Below, in pieces: positions 1-8,677 of a stretch of 34,050 bases of DNA. The position numbers were made by a program, and so were the translations under genes. The notes under the pieces are model-generated. The model saw only the letters and a program-made list of their open reading frames with translations, had not been told where the DNA came from and searched no databases. Source of the DNA: a bacterium (GTDB taxonomy: Bacteria > Bacillota > Clostridia > Lachnospirales > Lachnospiraceae); NCBI GenBank assembly GCA_004562765.1, contig SFRL01000032.1, forward strand, positions 1 to 34,050. Reading direction: 5' to 3'. How positions within the stretch are numbered: the stretch's first letter is position 1; each line of letters begins with the position of its first letter.

Positions 1-1019
1 TGGAGAGTATCCGCGAGAGCGTGAATATAGCAAACCGTTTCCTTGCCTATATCGGTATCTGCGGTATTTTGCTGAGCGCGGTGATCGTGGTGCTGGTGAC
101 ACAGCGAATCACCCGACCGATCCGGCAGCTCACCGATATCTCACGCCAGATGACCGAACTGGATTTTACGGCTAAATATGAGGAAGGCGGCAGCGTCAAG
201 GAGATCGAGCAGCTCGGAATGCATATGAACCAGATGTCGGAAACGCTGGAGCATGCGATCGGAGAACTGAAGACTGCCAATAACGAGCTGAAAAGTGACA
301 TCGAGAAAAAAGAACAGATCGATGAGATGCGGAAGGAATTTCTGTCGAATGTCTCACATGAGCTGAAAACGCCGCTTGCCCTGATCCAGGGCTATGCGGA
401 AGGCCTGCAGGAGTGCATCAACGACGACGCGGAAAGCCGCGGTTTTTACTGTGAAGTCATCGTGGATGAGGCGGGAAAAATGAATCAGATGGTACAGAAG
501 CTGCTCACACTCAATCATCTGGAATTCGGCAATGATGCGGTGACGATCGACCGGTTTGATATCACAGAGCTGATCATGGGTGTCATAGAAAATTCCACGC
601 TGCTCCTGAAGCAGAATGAGATTGAGCTGACATTTGATGAGGAACAGGCATTTGTATGGGGGGATGAGTTCCAGATCGAGGAGGTCATCACAAACTATCT
701 GAGCAATGCGATCCATTACGCGGCGGGGGAAAAGAGGATCCGTATATTTTACACCTACAGGGATGATGTGCTGCGCGTCAGCGTTTTCAATACCGGCAGT
801 AACATTCCACAGGAAGATATTGATAAAGTCTGGGAGAAATTTTACAAGGTGGACAAGGCTCGTACGCGCGCTTACGGCGGCAGCGGCATCGGCTTATCCA
901 TCGTGAAGGCGATCATGGAGTCACATCACAGGGACTGTGGGGTGTGCAATCATCCTGACGGTGTCGAATTCTGGATGGAACTGGATAAAAATGCAGTTGC
1001 GCGAACGGAAAAAGAATGA
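1..1019 (+). CDS. Sensor histidine kinase, C-terminal part (5' end outside window)
   Basis: Transmembrane sensor kinase of a two-component system. The frame is open to the left edge (GAG at base 3 reads straight into the GTG at 21), so the first transmembrane helix and sensor domain are missing. Seen from residue 1 of the GTG-started part: a transmembrane helix (about 8-27), a HAMP linker (RITRPIRQL onward), a coiled coil, a HisKA domain with the phospho-acceptor His in FLSNVSHELKTPLALI, and an HATPase_c domain with an N-box (NYLSNAIHYA) and a glycine box (GGSGIGLSIVKAI). The C-terminus is complete. The partner response regulator is presumably just upstream. The downstream lipoprotein begins 39 bp later and may be co-transcribed. 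The signal it senses cannot be told from what is visible. Confidence 0.93.
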   Translation, partial: ESIRESVNIANRFLAYIGICGILLSAVIVVLVTQRITRPIRQLTDISRQMTELDFTAKYEEGGSVKEIEQLGMHMNQMSETLEHAIGELKTANNELKSDIEKKEQIDEMRKEFLSNVSHELKTPLALIQGYAEGLQECINDDAESRGFYCEVIVDEAGKMNQMVQKLLTLNHLEFGNDAVTIDRFDITELIMGVIENSTLLLKQNEIELTFDEEQAFVWGDEFQIEEVITNYLSNAIHYAAGEKRIRIFYTYRDDVLRVSVFNTGSNIPQEDIDKVWEKFYKVDKARTRAYGGSGIGLSIVKAIMESHHRDCGVCNHPDGVEFWMELDKNAVARTEKE

Positions 1020-1058
1020 TAACATGAAATCATCTAGTGAATGTGGAAGGAGCTTTTT

Positions 1059-1811
1059 ATGACAAAGTCCAGAAAGAAAAAAAGTCTCCTGAGTGTCGTG
1101 CTTCTTACGGGTGCGCTGATATTGACCGGATGTGGGGAAGAACCGTATGAACTGCAGGATAATGAGCGCGAGATCATTGTGAATTACGCGGCACACATTG
1201 TTGCGAAGTACAATGTCAAGCAGCCGGAGGGTTATCGATATGTATACCCGAAGCCGGAGGATGAAACTGAGGAAGAAGAACAGCCTCAGGAAACGCCGCC
1301 GGAGGAGTCTCAACCGGAGGGATCAGACGATCGTGAACTGCAGGCGGACGGACAGACGCAGGAGACCGCTTCTGCGGATGGCACAGACGCTCCGGATGAG
1401 GAGGAAACGCCACCTGTGACATTGAGTGAGGCATTGGGGCTTACCAATATACAGGCTGTCTATACGGGGGCGGAGCTGACGGACCGCTATGATACGATCG
1501 TTCCGGACTCGGGAAAGAAGCTGATGATCCTGCACGTGACTCTGCAGAATCAGGGGAAAAAGGCAAAGAAGTGCGACATCCTGTCTTTGCTGCCGGTCTT
1601 TCGGGCAAAGGTGAACGGTACACAGGAAGTCACGGCTGAATTGACGATCCTTCCGGAAAACCTGAGTACCTGGGAGGAAAAGATCCCGGCGGGCGGTTCG
1701 GCGGATACGATCATCCTGTTTCAGGTAAAAGAGGATGCGGTGACTGCTGTGGAACAGCTGGAGCTGGAGGTGACGGCAGGCGGAAAGACGTCAAGGGTCG
1801 TATTTTTGTAA
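1059..1811 (+). CDS. Lipoprotein with DUF4352-like C-terminal domain
   Basis: Surface lipoprotein of unknown function, about 250 residues. I chose ATG 1059 because AAGGAG lies 7 bases upstream; an in-frame ATG at 1041 would put that ribosome site inside the gene. Basic n-region (MTKSRKKKS), hydrophobic core and lipobox LTGC (Cys about residue 25) predict lipid anchoring. A very acidic, Glu/Pro/Gln/Asp-rich linker follows (about 65-125), then a compact beta-rich C-terminal domain (LMILHVTLQNQGKKAKK...) resembling the DUF4352/TRF2-like fold of many Firmicutes lipoproteins. It follows the histidine kinase by 39 bp, so it may be a target or accessory of that system; this is inference. Confidence 0.75.
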   Translation: MTKSRKKKSLLSVVLLTGALILTGCGEEPYELQDNEREIIVNYAAHIVAKYNVKQPEGYRYVYPKPEDETEEEEQPQETPPEESQPEGSDDRELQADGQTQETASADGTDAPDEEETPPVTLSEALGLTNIQAVYTGAELTDRYDTIVPDSGKKLMILHVTLQNQGKKAKKCDILSLLPVFRAKVNGTQEVTAELTILPENLSTWEEKIPAGGSADTIILFQVKEDAVTAVEQLELEVTAGGKTSRVVFL

Positions 1812-1858
1812 AAATCATAAAAAAGTGCTAAAAAAATATGCAATTTCAGGACGATATA

Positions 1859-1867
1859 TGTTATAAT
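1859..1867 (+). promoter_or_regulatory. Extended -10 promoter for cheV
   Basis: TGTTATAAT is a TGn-extended -10 (TATAAT at 1862-1867) 41 bp before the cheV start. The -35 position (about 1839-1844, TGCAAT) is poor, as is common for extended -10 promoters. Confidence 0.45.
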
Positions 1868-1908
1868 ATGACTAATTACACTGAATTGCTTCGGGAGGAG
1901 ATATTTAT

Positions 1909-2817
1909 ATGGATACTAATATTCTGTTAGAGAATGGAACAAATGAGCTGGAAGTGCTGGAGTTTACGCTGAACAACAACCATTACGGTATCAACGTAGC
2001 AAAGATCCGAGAGATCTTAGCCTATCAGCCGGTGACTCCCATTCCGAATGCCCAGCCCAGCGTGGAGGGAATCTTCATGCCGCGTGATGCGATGATTACC
2101 GTGATCAACTTAAAGCAGTGTTTGTCACTTCCGGTAGAGGGTGAGCAGAAGGGCTTATTTATCATTACGAATTTTAACAAACTGGATCTTGCGTTCCATG
2201 TGGATGAGGTCATCGGAATCCATAGAGTCTCCTGGGCAGATATCATCGAACCGGATTCTACGATCAATGCCGGAGAAAACGGGGTGTCTACCGGTGTGAT
2301 CAAGCTGGATGGCAAGCTGGTCATTATCCTTGATTTTGAGAAGATCGTTACTGATATCAGCCCGGATACCGGTCTGAAGGTGAGCGATATCGAGGAGCGC
2401 GGAGAGCGCCAGAGATGTGATTCTCCGATCCTGATGGCAGAGGATTCGCCGTTGCTCAGCAAGCTGATCACAGACTGCCTGAAGAAGTCCGGCTATACCA
2501 ATCTGAATGTCAATAATAATGGTAAGGAAGCCTGGGACAAGCTTCAGGAGTATAAAAAAGAGGGAACAGTCCATGATAAGGTTCACTGTATCATCACAGA
2601 TATTGAGATGCCGATCATGGATGGTCACCGTCTCACAAAACTGGTGAAGTCTGACAGCGAACTGAAGGATATTCCGCTCATCATTTTCTCTTCACTGGTA
2701 AATGAGGAGATGCGTCGAAAGGGCGAGTCACTTGGTGCAGATGCACAGTTGACAAAGCCGGAGATCGGTCAGCTGGTGGATACCGTGGATCAGCTGATTG
2801 ACCGGGCAGAGAAATAA
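1909..2817 (+). CDS. cheV: Chemotaxis protein CheV (CheW-REC fusion)
   Basis: Coupling protein that links chemoreceptors to CheA and can be phosphorylated by it for adaptation. Residues about 12-150 form a CheW-like domain (LEFTLNNNHYGINVAKIREIL, IPNAQPSVEGIFMPR, VITVINLKQCLSL). Residues about 172-300 form a receiver domain with acidic residues in ILMAEDSPLLSKL, phospho-acceptor Asp in CIITDIEMPIMDG and the conserved Lys in AQLTKPEI. The 302-residue length is normal for CheV. Start ATG has GGGAGGAG upstream. It has its own promoter, and a hairpin follows, so it is probably monocistronic. It suggests a motile or chemosensory organism, although no other chemotaxis gene is in the window. Confidence 0.95.
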   Translation: MDTNILLENGTNELEVLEFTLNNNHYGINVAKIREILAYQPVTPIPNAQPSVEGIFMPRDAMITVINLKQCLSLPVEGEQKGLFIITNFNKLDLAFHVDEVIGIHRVSWADIIEPDSTINAGENGVSTGVIKLDGKLVIILDFEKIVTDISPDTGLKVSDIEERGERQRCDSPILMAEDSPLLSKLITDCLKKSGYTNLNVNNNGKEAWDKLQEYKKEGTVHDKVHCIITDIEMPIMDGHRLTKLVKSDSELKDIPLIIFSSLVNEEMRRKGESLGADAQLTKPEIGQLVDTVDQLIDRAEK

Positions 2818-2832
2818 TCACAGTATTTGAAT

Positions 2833-2889
2833 GAAAAGTGAGTGAGAGCGTTCCGGAGCGCAGGTGCGTTTCGGGCACTCTCACTTTTC
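2833..2889 (+). terminator. Hairpin after cheV, probable terminator
   Basis: GAAAAGTGAG (2833-2842) is the perfect reverse complement of CTCACTTTTC (2880-2889). The intervening 37 bases contain a smaller GC-rich stem. The only T run is the TTTT inside the 3' arm, so it is a plausible but not textbook terminator. Confidence 0.45.
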
Positions 2890-2955
2890 GTCGCCGTGCG
2901 TCCGTAAGAAGCTGCCGGTGGCAGGTTCTGTAGGTGATGAAAGGAGGGAGATTTT

Positions 2956-4674
2956 GTGCGCAATAATGAGGATTATCTGGACAGCCTGTTAAATAATGTG
3001 ACAAAGAAGCTCAGTGAGTTTGACGAGGATTTTGAACAGAAAAAGCAGACGTCCGATGCCTACATGACAAAGAAAAATCTGCCTCCGAAGACGATGAAAG
3101 CGCTGGAAACTGTCAGGGAAAATCAGTTTCTGCGCGAGTTTGAAGACGAGTTAAAACAGGACGATGCGGATAGCTTTCTGGCAGAGTTCGAGGCGGAACT
3201 GGAGAATGAGGCGCTCGAATTTGAACAGACGAAGGAAGCACAGAGCGTGGATGATGACGATGCGTATATGGACCAGATCGAGCATCTGGTCAGTGAATCC
3301 CAGTCAGAGCCACAGGCGGATGAGATCGAACTGATGCCTGACTTTGACCTGAAATCAGATCTGGCAGATACAGAGGATGTGTTCCCGGAGGATATGCTTT
3401 CAGATGAGAAGGCGTTTGCTGGTATGTCCGATATTCAGTTGGAAGAACTTCCGGAGGAGTTTGCAGAACTGCCGATGGAAGAGGAGCAGGGCGAGGACTT
3501 TCCGATGCCTGAATCGGATATGCCCGATGCCCCCCCGGAGGGAATGGAGGCACTTGGAAGCCTGTTTGATGATATAGAATCCGAGTCTGCGGAGGAAGTG
3601 CCGATCGAAGATTCTGAACCGGATGAAGTTGATGAGGAGACACTTCTGCCGGAGGATGAGGAACTGGACGATGAGGGTATCATGAATCTTCTGAATGGGC
3701 TGTCGGAAGATGAGGCCTTGTCGGATATCGGTAAGATGCTGGAGGCGGATGAACAGTCGATCTCACTGGAGGATCTTGGCGCAGAACCGGAGAATCTGAC
3801 ACATGCGGCAGATCTTGCTGAGAGCAGTCAGGCGGCAAAGAGCGCCAAAAAGGAGAAGAAAAGAGGATTTTTTGCAAAGCTTCTGGACCTGATGTTCGGA
3901 GAGGATGAGAATGATGAGGATGACTTGCAGACGGTTGCGGAAGCGGGTGATCTGGAAAATATTTCCGATGAGAATCTGGAGATCCTGCGGGCGATGAGCG
4001 GCGATATGGCGGAAGCATCGGAGGATAAGTCTGGGAAGAAGGGCAAAAAGGAAAAGAAGAAGGAAAAAAAGAAAAAAGAGCCAAAAGAGAAGAAGCCAAA
4101 GGAGCCAAAGCAGAAAAAGCCGAAGAAGGAGAAAAAACCGAAGGAAAAAGCTCCGAGAGAAAAACCGCTGCCGAAGGGACCGGTCATTATGATCTGGCTG
4201 CTGGCATTGTCGGTGTTTGCATTTGTTTTTATCGGAAACAATCTGCTTACCAAGAACAATGCGCTGTTGGCGGCAGAACGGCGCTTTGACCAGGGTGATT
4301 ATGTCGGAAGCTATGAAGAGTTTGCCGGCGTGAAGATCGGCGAGAGTGAGACACAGTTGTATGAGCGCGCAAAGGTTCTTGCGGGTGTGCAGACTGAGTT
4401 GAAAGCGTATTATTCCATGATGGAGGTACGGAAATTCGATCTTGCACTGGACTGCCTTGTGCGTGCGCTGGGAAGAACTGACCTGCATATGGCAGAGGCA
4501 GAGGAATGGGGCGTCACGACCCAGATGAACGCGCTTGTTTCAGAGATCACCATGCAGTTGATGGACCAGTTTAACGTCACTGCCGATCAGGCAAGAGAGT
4601 TGTATGCCATCGAGGAGCGCGACGATTATTCGCTGGCGCTGGATGAGATCTTAAAGGGGCTTGGATTAAAGTAA
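2956..4674 (+). CDS. Large charged single-pass membrane protein of unknown function
   Basis: I do not recognise a family. GTG start preceded by AAAGGAGGGAG. The 572 residues fall into four zones. About 1-280 is strongly acidic, Glu/Asp-rich and probably disordered, with repeated FExELE-type patches. About 285-340 is mixed and ends in another acidic stretch. About 355-405 is a lysine/proline/glutamate tract with repeated KEKKPKEP-like units. One transmembrane helix follows (VIMIWLLALSVFAFVFIGNN, about 412-435). The last 140 residues look helical and TPR-like (FDQGDYVGSYEEF, KFDLALDCLVRAL, YSLALDEILKGL). There is no signal peptide, so the N-terminus is likely cytoplasmic and the helical domain extracytoplasmic. 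It lies 28 bp upstream of hisH, but no functional link is evident. Confidence 0.8.
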   Translation: MRNNEDYLDSLLNNVTKKLSEFDEDFEQKKQTSDAYMTKKNLPPKTMKALETVRENQFLREFEDELKQDDADSFLAEFEAELENEALEFEQTKEAQSVDDDDAYMDQIEHLVSESQSEPQADEIELMPDFDLKSDLADTEDVFPEDMLSDEKAFAGMSDIQLEELPEEFAELPMEEEQGEDFPMPESDMPDAPPEGMEALGSLFDDIESESAEEVPIEDSEPDEVDEETLLPEDEELDDEGIMNLLNGLSEDEALSDIGKMLEADEQSISLEDLGAEPENLTHAADLAESSQAAKSAKKEKKRGFFAKLLDLMFGEDENDEDDLQTVAEAGDLENISDENLEILRAMSGDMAEASEDKSGKKGKKEKKKEKKKKEPKEKKPKEPKQKKPKKEKKPKEKAPREKPLPKGPVIMIWLLALSVFAFVFIGNNLLTKNNALLAAERRFDQGDYVGSYEEFAGVKIGESETQLYERAKVLAGVQTELKAYYSMMEVRKFDLALDCLVRALGRTDLHMAEAEEWGVTTQMNALVSEITMQLMDQFNVTADQARELYAIEERDDYSLALDEILKGLGLK

Positions 4675-4702
4675 TTGATAGAAAGGAAAGACCGGTTGAT
4701 TT

Positions 4703-5326
4703 ATGATAGCAATTATTGATTACGATGCGGGCAACCTGAAAAGCGTGGAAAAGGCGCTAGCCCTGTTGGGACAGGAAAGTGTGATAACAAGAGATCGCGC
4801 AGAGATCCTTCGTGCGGATAAGGTGATCCTTCCCGGCGTGGGAGCTTTTGGAGATGCCATGAGCCAGCTGAAAAAATATGAGCTGGACAAGGTCGTCCAT
4901 GAGGTAGTGGAAAAGAAAACGCCGCTTCTTGGCATCTGCCTCGGACTGCAGCTGTTTTTTGAGGGCAGCGAGGAGAGTGCCGGAGTGGAAGGTCTGGGAC
5001 TTCTGAAGGGAAGTGTAGTTCGTTTTTCTGACAGCCATGGTTTAAAGATCCCTCATATCGGCTGGAATTCGCTGGAACTGATGAATGACGGGCGTCTGTT
5101 TAAAGGCATCCCCAACGGTTCCTATGTATATTTTGTACATTCGTATTATTTAAAGGCGGCGGATGCGCAGATCGTCAAGGCGACGACCACTTACGGAGAT
5201 CTGGTTCATGCCTCCGTGGAGCAGGACAATATTTTTGCATGCCAGTTCCATCCGGAAAAGAGCAGCAGTGTAGGACTTGCAATCCTGAAAAATTTTGCGG
5301 AAATTGAAGACGGGGAGGAAAATTAG
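4703..5326 (+). CDS. hisH: Imidazole glycerol phosphate synthase, glutaminase subunit HisH
   Basis: Class I glutamine amidotransferase that releases ammonia for HisF in histidine biosynthesis. The N-terminus (MIAIIDYDAGNLKSVEKAL) and the oxyanion region (ILPGVGAFGDAM) are typical. The nucleophile Cys is in PLLGICLGLQLFF, and the His-Glu pair of the triad is in CQFHPEKSS near the C-terminus. The 207-residue length is normal. The stop codon is one base before the hisF start, so the two subunits are translationally coupled. No other his gene is in the window. Confidence 0.97.
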   Translation: MIAIIDYDAGNLKSVEKALALLGQESVITRDRAEILRADKVILPGVGAFGDAMSQLKKYELDKVVHEVVEKKTPLLGICLGLQLFFEGSEESAGVEGLGLLKGSVVRFSDSHGLKIPHIGWNSLELMNDGRLFKGIPNGSYVYFVHSYYLKAADAQIVKATTTYGDLVHASVEQDNIFACQFHPEKSSSVGLAILKNFAEIEDGEEN

Positions 5327-5327
5327 G

Positions 5328-6089
5328 ATGTTTACGAAGAGGATCATTCCCTGTCTGGATGTGAATCGCGGCAGGGTTGTCAAGGGAGTCAATTTTGTAA
5401 ATTTAAGAGATGCGGGAGATCCCGTGGAGATCGCGGCGGCTTATGATAAAGCAGGCGCGGATGAAGTCGTATTTTTGGATATCACAGCTTCTTCAGATGG
5501 AAGAGAAACGGTTGTGGATATGGTGCGCAAGGTGGCAGAGAAGGTGTTTATCCCCTTCACGGTAGGCGGCGGTATCCGTACGGTGGATGATTTCCGTGCC
5601 CTGCTTCGAGAGGGCGCTGATAAGATCTCTATCAATTCTTCGGCGATCAATCGTCCTGAGCTGATCAGTGAGGCGGCAGATAAATTCGGCAGCCAGTGTG
5701 TGGTTGTGGCGATCGATGCCAGAAGGCGTGCAGACGGCAGTGGATGGAATATCTACAAAAACGGCGGACGTGTGGATGTAGGCATTGATGCGGTGGAGTG
5801 GGCTATGAAAGCAGACCGCATGGGCGCCGGTGAGATCCTGCTCACCAGTATGGATTGTGACGGTACGAAGGCCGGCTATGATATTGAACTGACGAGACAG
5901 ATCGCGGAAAATGTTTCTATTCCGGTCATCGCTTCCGGCGGCGCAGGAACAATGGAGCATTTTTACGATGCACTGACAGAAGGCAAGGCTGACGCAGCGC
6001 TGGCGGCTTCCTTATTCCATTATAAAGAAATGGAGATCATGGATCTGAAAAATTATCTTGCAGAGCGTGGTGTATCCGTGCGCAGATAG
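5328..6089 (+). CDS. hisF: Imidazole glycerol phosphate synthase, cyclase subunit HisF
   Basis: Cyclase half of the HisHF complex. It converts PRFAR plus HisH-derived ammonia to imidazole glycerol phosphate and AICAR. It is a (beta/alpha)8 barrel with both expected phosphate-binding halves: MFTKRIIPCLDVNRGRVVKG at the N-terminus with the catalytic Asp, TVGGGIRTVDDFR, and a second Asp in LLTSMDCDGTKAGYD followed by VIASGGAGTMEHF. I chose ATG 5328 (GGGAGGAA upstream, 253 residues); an upstream in-frame start at 5295 would overlap hisH and add residues the family lacks. Confidence 0.97.
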   Translation: MFTKRIIPCLDVNRGRVVKGVNFVNLRDAGDPVEIAAAYDKAGADEVVFLDITASSDGRETVVDMVRKVAEKVFIPFTVGGGIRTVDDFRALLREGADKISINSSAINRPELISEAADKFGSQCVVVAIDARRRADGSGWNIYKNGGRVDVGIDAVEWAMKADRMGAGEILLTSMDCDGTKAGYDIELTRQIAENVSIPVIASGGAGTMEHFYDALTEGKADAALAASLFHYKEMEIMDLKNYLAERGVSVRR

Positions 6090-6153
6090 AGGCGGAGAGG
6101 TCAAGACACGTGTTGCCGGGACTGTTGGAATAGAATTCAGGAGATAACAAAAG

Positions 6154-6828
6154 ATGGGAATGATCGATAATGACTGGCTTCCGGTGCTCACACCGGAGTT
6201 TAAAAAACCATATTATGCAAAGCTGTATCAGTTTGTGCGGGAGGAGTATCACACCCATGTGGTGTATCCTCCGTCTGAAGATATTTTTAATGCGTTTCAC
6301 TTTACACCTTTACATGAGGTGAAAGTGCTGATCCTGGGACAGGATCCTTACCACGAGGAGCATCAGGCACAGGGCATGTGTTTTTCCGTGGAACCGTCGC
6401 AGGAGATCCCGCCTTCTCTCGTGAATATATACAAGGAGCTGCAGGATGATCTCGGCTGTTACATACCCAACAACGGTTATCTGAAAAAATGGGCGGATCA
6501 GGGTGTACTGCTTTTGAACACCGTGCTCACAGTCCGTGCGCATCAGGCAAATTCTCATCAGGGCAGAGGCTGGGAGCAGTTTACGGACGCCGTCATCCGG
6601 GCTGTCAACGAACAGGACCGCCCGATCGTATATCTGTTGTGGGGTAGACCTGCGCAGAGCAAGATCCCCATGCTCACCAACCCGAAACATCTCGTGCTGA
6701 CTGCGCCGCATCCGAGTCCGCTGTCAGCGTATCGCGGATTTTTCGGATGTAAGCATTTTAGCAAAACAAATGAATTTTTGTCTGCAAATGGGATCGCACC
6801 CATCGACTGGCAGATTGAAAACGTGTAA
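6154..6828 (+). CDS. ung: Uracil-DNA glycosylase, family 1
   Basis: Excises uracil from DNA to start base-excision repair. It has the family 1 water-activating motif GQDPYHEEHQAQG with the catalytic Asp, uracil-binding VLLLNTVLTVR, and the minor-groove loop HPSPLSAYRGFFGCKHFS with the conserved His. The 224-residue length is normal. It begins 64 bp after hisF and ends 4 bp before the convergent yesM-like gene, with no clear terminator between them. Confidence 0.97.
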   Translation: MGMIDNDWLPVLTPEFKKPYYAKLYQFVREEYHTHVVYPPSEDIFNAFHFTPLHEVKVLILGQDPYHEEHQAQGMCFSVEPSQEIPPSLVNIYKELQDDLGCYIPNNGYLKKWADQGVLLLNTVLTVRAHQANSHQGRGWEQFTDAVIRAVNEQDRPIVYLLWGRPAQSKIPMLTNPKHLVLTAPHPSPLSAYRGFFGCKHFSKTNEFLSANGIAPIDWQIENV

Positions 6829-6832
6829 TGTT

Positions 6833-8677
6833 TCATGATATAGGAGCATCATAATGCATCATAACCGGTGACAGATCCAGAACTTCCCCGTTTGCGGGAA
6901 TCCGGATCTCCACCTCCGTTTCACATCCGGGTTTGCTTCGGTAGCTTAAGCCATATTCGCTGCCGTAGCAGAGCTGGATTCTTTTATGTGTATTGGAAAT
7001 GGCAATATTGCTGCCGGTGCTTCCGGCGTTTTTTCCGGACAGGATCGTATTTAGTTTCTCAGACGGAATGCCGACACCATCATCAGAGATCACGAATACC
7101 AGCGTTTCATCTTCCATCCATCCCATGATCACAATGTTACCCTCTTTGATGGGCTTTTCCAGAATACCGTGCAAAATGGAATTTTCCACGATCGGCTGAA
7201 AGACCAGCTTGGGCATGGTGTGATCAAGCATCTCGTCCGGAACATCGATAAAAAAGTGCAGTTTGTCGTTAAAGCGCATGTTTTGCAACTGGACATAGAG
7301 GGAGACATGCTCCAGCTCTTCGCGGACGGTGATGATCGAACTGCCGCGGCTGAGGGTGATCTTGTAAAAGCGGGAGAGCAGATTGACCGCTTCCGATACA
7401 TGGGCAGTTTCACCGGACTGTGCCATCCAGTTGATCATGTCCAGTGTATTGTAGAGAAAGTGCGGATTGATCTGTGCCTGAAGTGCGCGAAACTCAGAGA
7501 GACGCAGTTCATTCGCCGTCTCCTGCTGTTCGGATACCAGACGGTTGATCTCGTCAGACATGTAGTTGTAGGAATCGATCAGAGAACTGATCTCGTCGGA
7601 GCCGACGGGATCATCCATGCGCGTCGGGAGTGTGCTGTGGCGCACCTGCTGCATCTTTTCGGCAACCTTTGAGATACGGCCGGTCACAGAGTGGCTCAAT
7701 CCCTGGCTGATTATGATAGACACGATCACGACCAGCGCATACAGAAACAGAAAGTTGAGTACCAGTTGATTTCCCTCAGATGTCAGGTTGGATTCCGGGA
7801 CGGCGGATACCATGATCCAGTCTGTACCGGGGATGATCTTGCATCCGCAGTAGACGTTTTCACCCGCAAACTGCAGCTTCTCCTGACGCGATGTCGAAGG
7901 AATACGCTGAGTGATCTCGTTGTAAGGAATATAGTAGGTTCCTGAAAGCGTCGTGTTCGTGGATGCCACGATCTCATTTCTGGAGTTGGTAATGTAGATC
8001 ACACTGTTGTTGTAGGGCAGATCCTGCAGCAGAATGGGCTGGATCGTGGACTGATTAAAATAGATAACGACGTAGCACTCTGTCTGCACACTCCGGATCC
8101 GCCGGATGACCGCGTGGGTGCCGCGGGTGGAGATCTCCGTGGGAGACAGGTACATAGGCGGACACAGCAGTTCATTGTTGTTCGTGCTGCTGAATATGCC
8201 GTGCCAGTAGGTTCCGGTAGCGGGGTCGAGCGTGTCAAATACCGGATTCTTTGTATTTTTGCGGATGACCTCATAGTGCTCATCATCGAGATAGATGCGC
8301 ACATCTGATACCAGAGAGTTGTTCTGGTAGGAAGCCAGCAGATTTTCCAGTGATCGAAGCCCGCTGTCCAGATCATAAATGTTTTCATAGAAAGCAGGGT
8401 GAGAGCTATATATATAAGAAGAAAAAAAATCATTGTCACAGATACTGTCCGCCATGGCGCTGAGCTGCTCGACGGTCGTACCGATGTTGGTACGGGTCTG
8501 ATCTGCCAGTGTATTCAGCGAGTGAAGCGTTGTGTTTGTGGTGACCGTCACCATCTGATCGTAGGCAAAGTAGGTGATGAGCATGGCCGGAAACAGTGCA
8601 AGGATCAGATGCATGATGAGCATTTTCGCGCGCAGGGAAAGCTGATATTGGTAAAAATGGTATATTTTTTTGATCAT
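6833..8677 (-). CDS. YesM-type sensor histidine kinase of the sugar module
   Basis: Membrane sensor kinase of the HPK7 (YesM/LytS-like) class that typically controls carbohydrate uptake genes. Seen in order: first transmembrane helix (about 18-40), an extracytoplasmic dCache-like sensor region of about 250 residues, second helix (LNFLFLYALVVIVSIIISQG), HAMP, then the His_kinase domain with the acceptor His in QINPHFLYNTLDMINWM, and an ATPase domain (VFQPIVENSILHGI; VISDDGVGIP). The 614-residue length is usual. Its start overlaps the end of the upstream response regulator by 4 bases, so the two form one operon. Divergence from the ABC importer at 10435 implies that it senses that importer's sugar. 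Confidence 0.95.
   Translation of the reverse strand: MIKKIYHFYQYQLSLRAKMLIMHLILALFPAMLITYFAYDQMVTVTTNTTLHSLNTLADQTRTNIGTTVEQLSAMADSICDNDFFSSYIYSSHPAFYENIYDLDSGLRSLENLLASYQNNSLVSDVRIYLDDEHYEVIRKNTKNPVFDTLDPATGTYWHGIFSSTNNNELLCPPMYLSPTEISTRGTHAVIRRIRSVQTECYVVIYFNQSTIQPILLQDLPYNNSVIYITNSRNEIVASTNTTLSGTYYIPYNEITQRIPSTSRQEKLQFAGENVYCGCKIIPGTDWIMVSAVPESNLTSEGNQLVLNFLFLYALVVIVSIIISQGLSHSVTGRISKVAEKMQQVRHSTLPTRMDDPVGSDEISSLIDSYNYMSDEINRLVSEQQETANELRLSEFRALQAQINPHFLYNTLDMINWMAQSGETAHVSEAVNLLSRFYKITLSRGSSIITVREELEHVSLYVQLQNMRFNDKLHFFIDVPDEMLDHTMPKLVFQPIVENSILHGILEKPIKEGNIVIMGWMEDETLVFVISDDGVGIPSEKLNTILSGKNAGSTGSNIAISNTHKRIQLCYGSEYGLSYRSKPGCETEVEIRIPANGEVLDLSPVMMHYDAPIS

Noticed and set aside
3763..4488. 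Minus-strand ORFs rich in Phe/Leu opposite the lysine-rich tract, looking like membrane proteins
   Set aside because: They are the reverse complement of AAG/GAA-rich codons; apparent hydrophobicity is an artefact.
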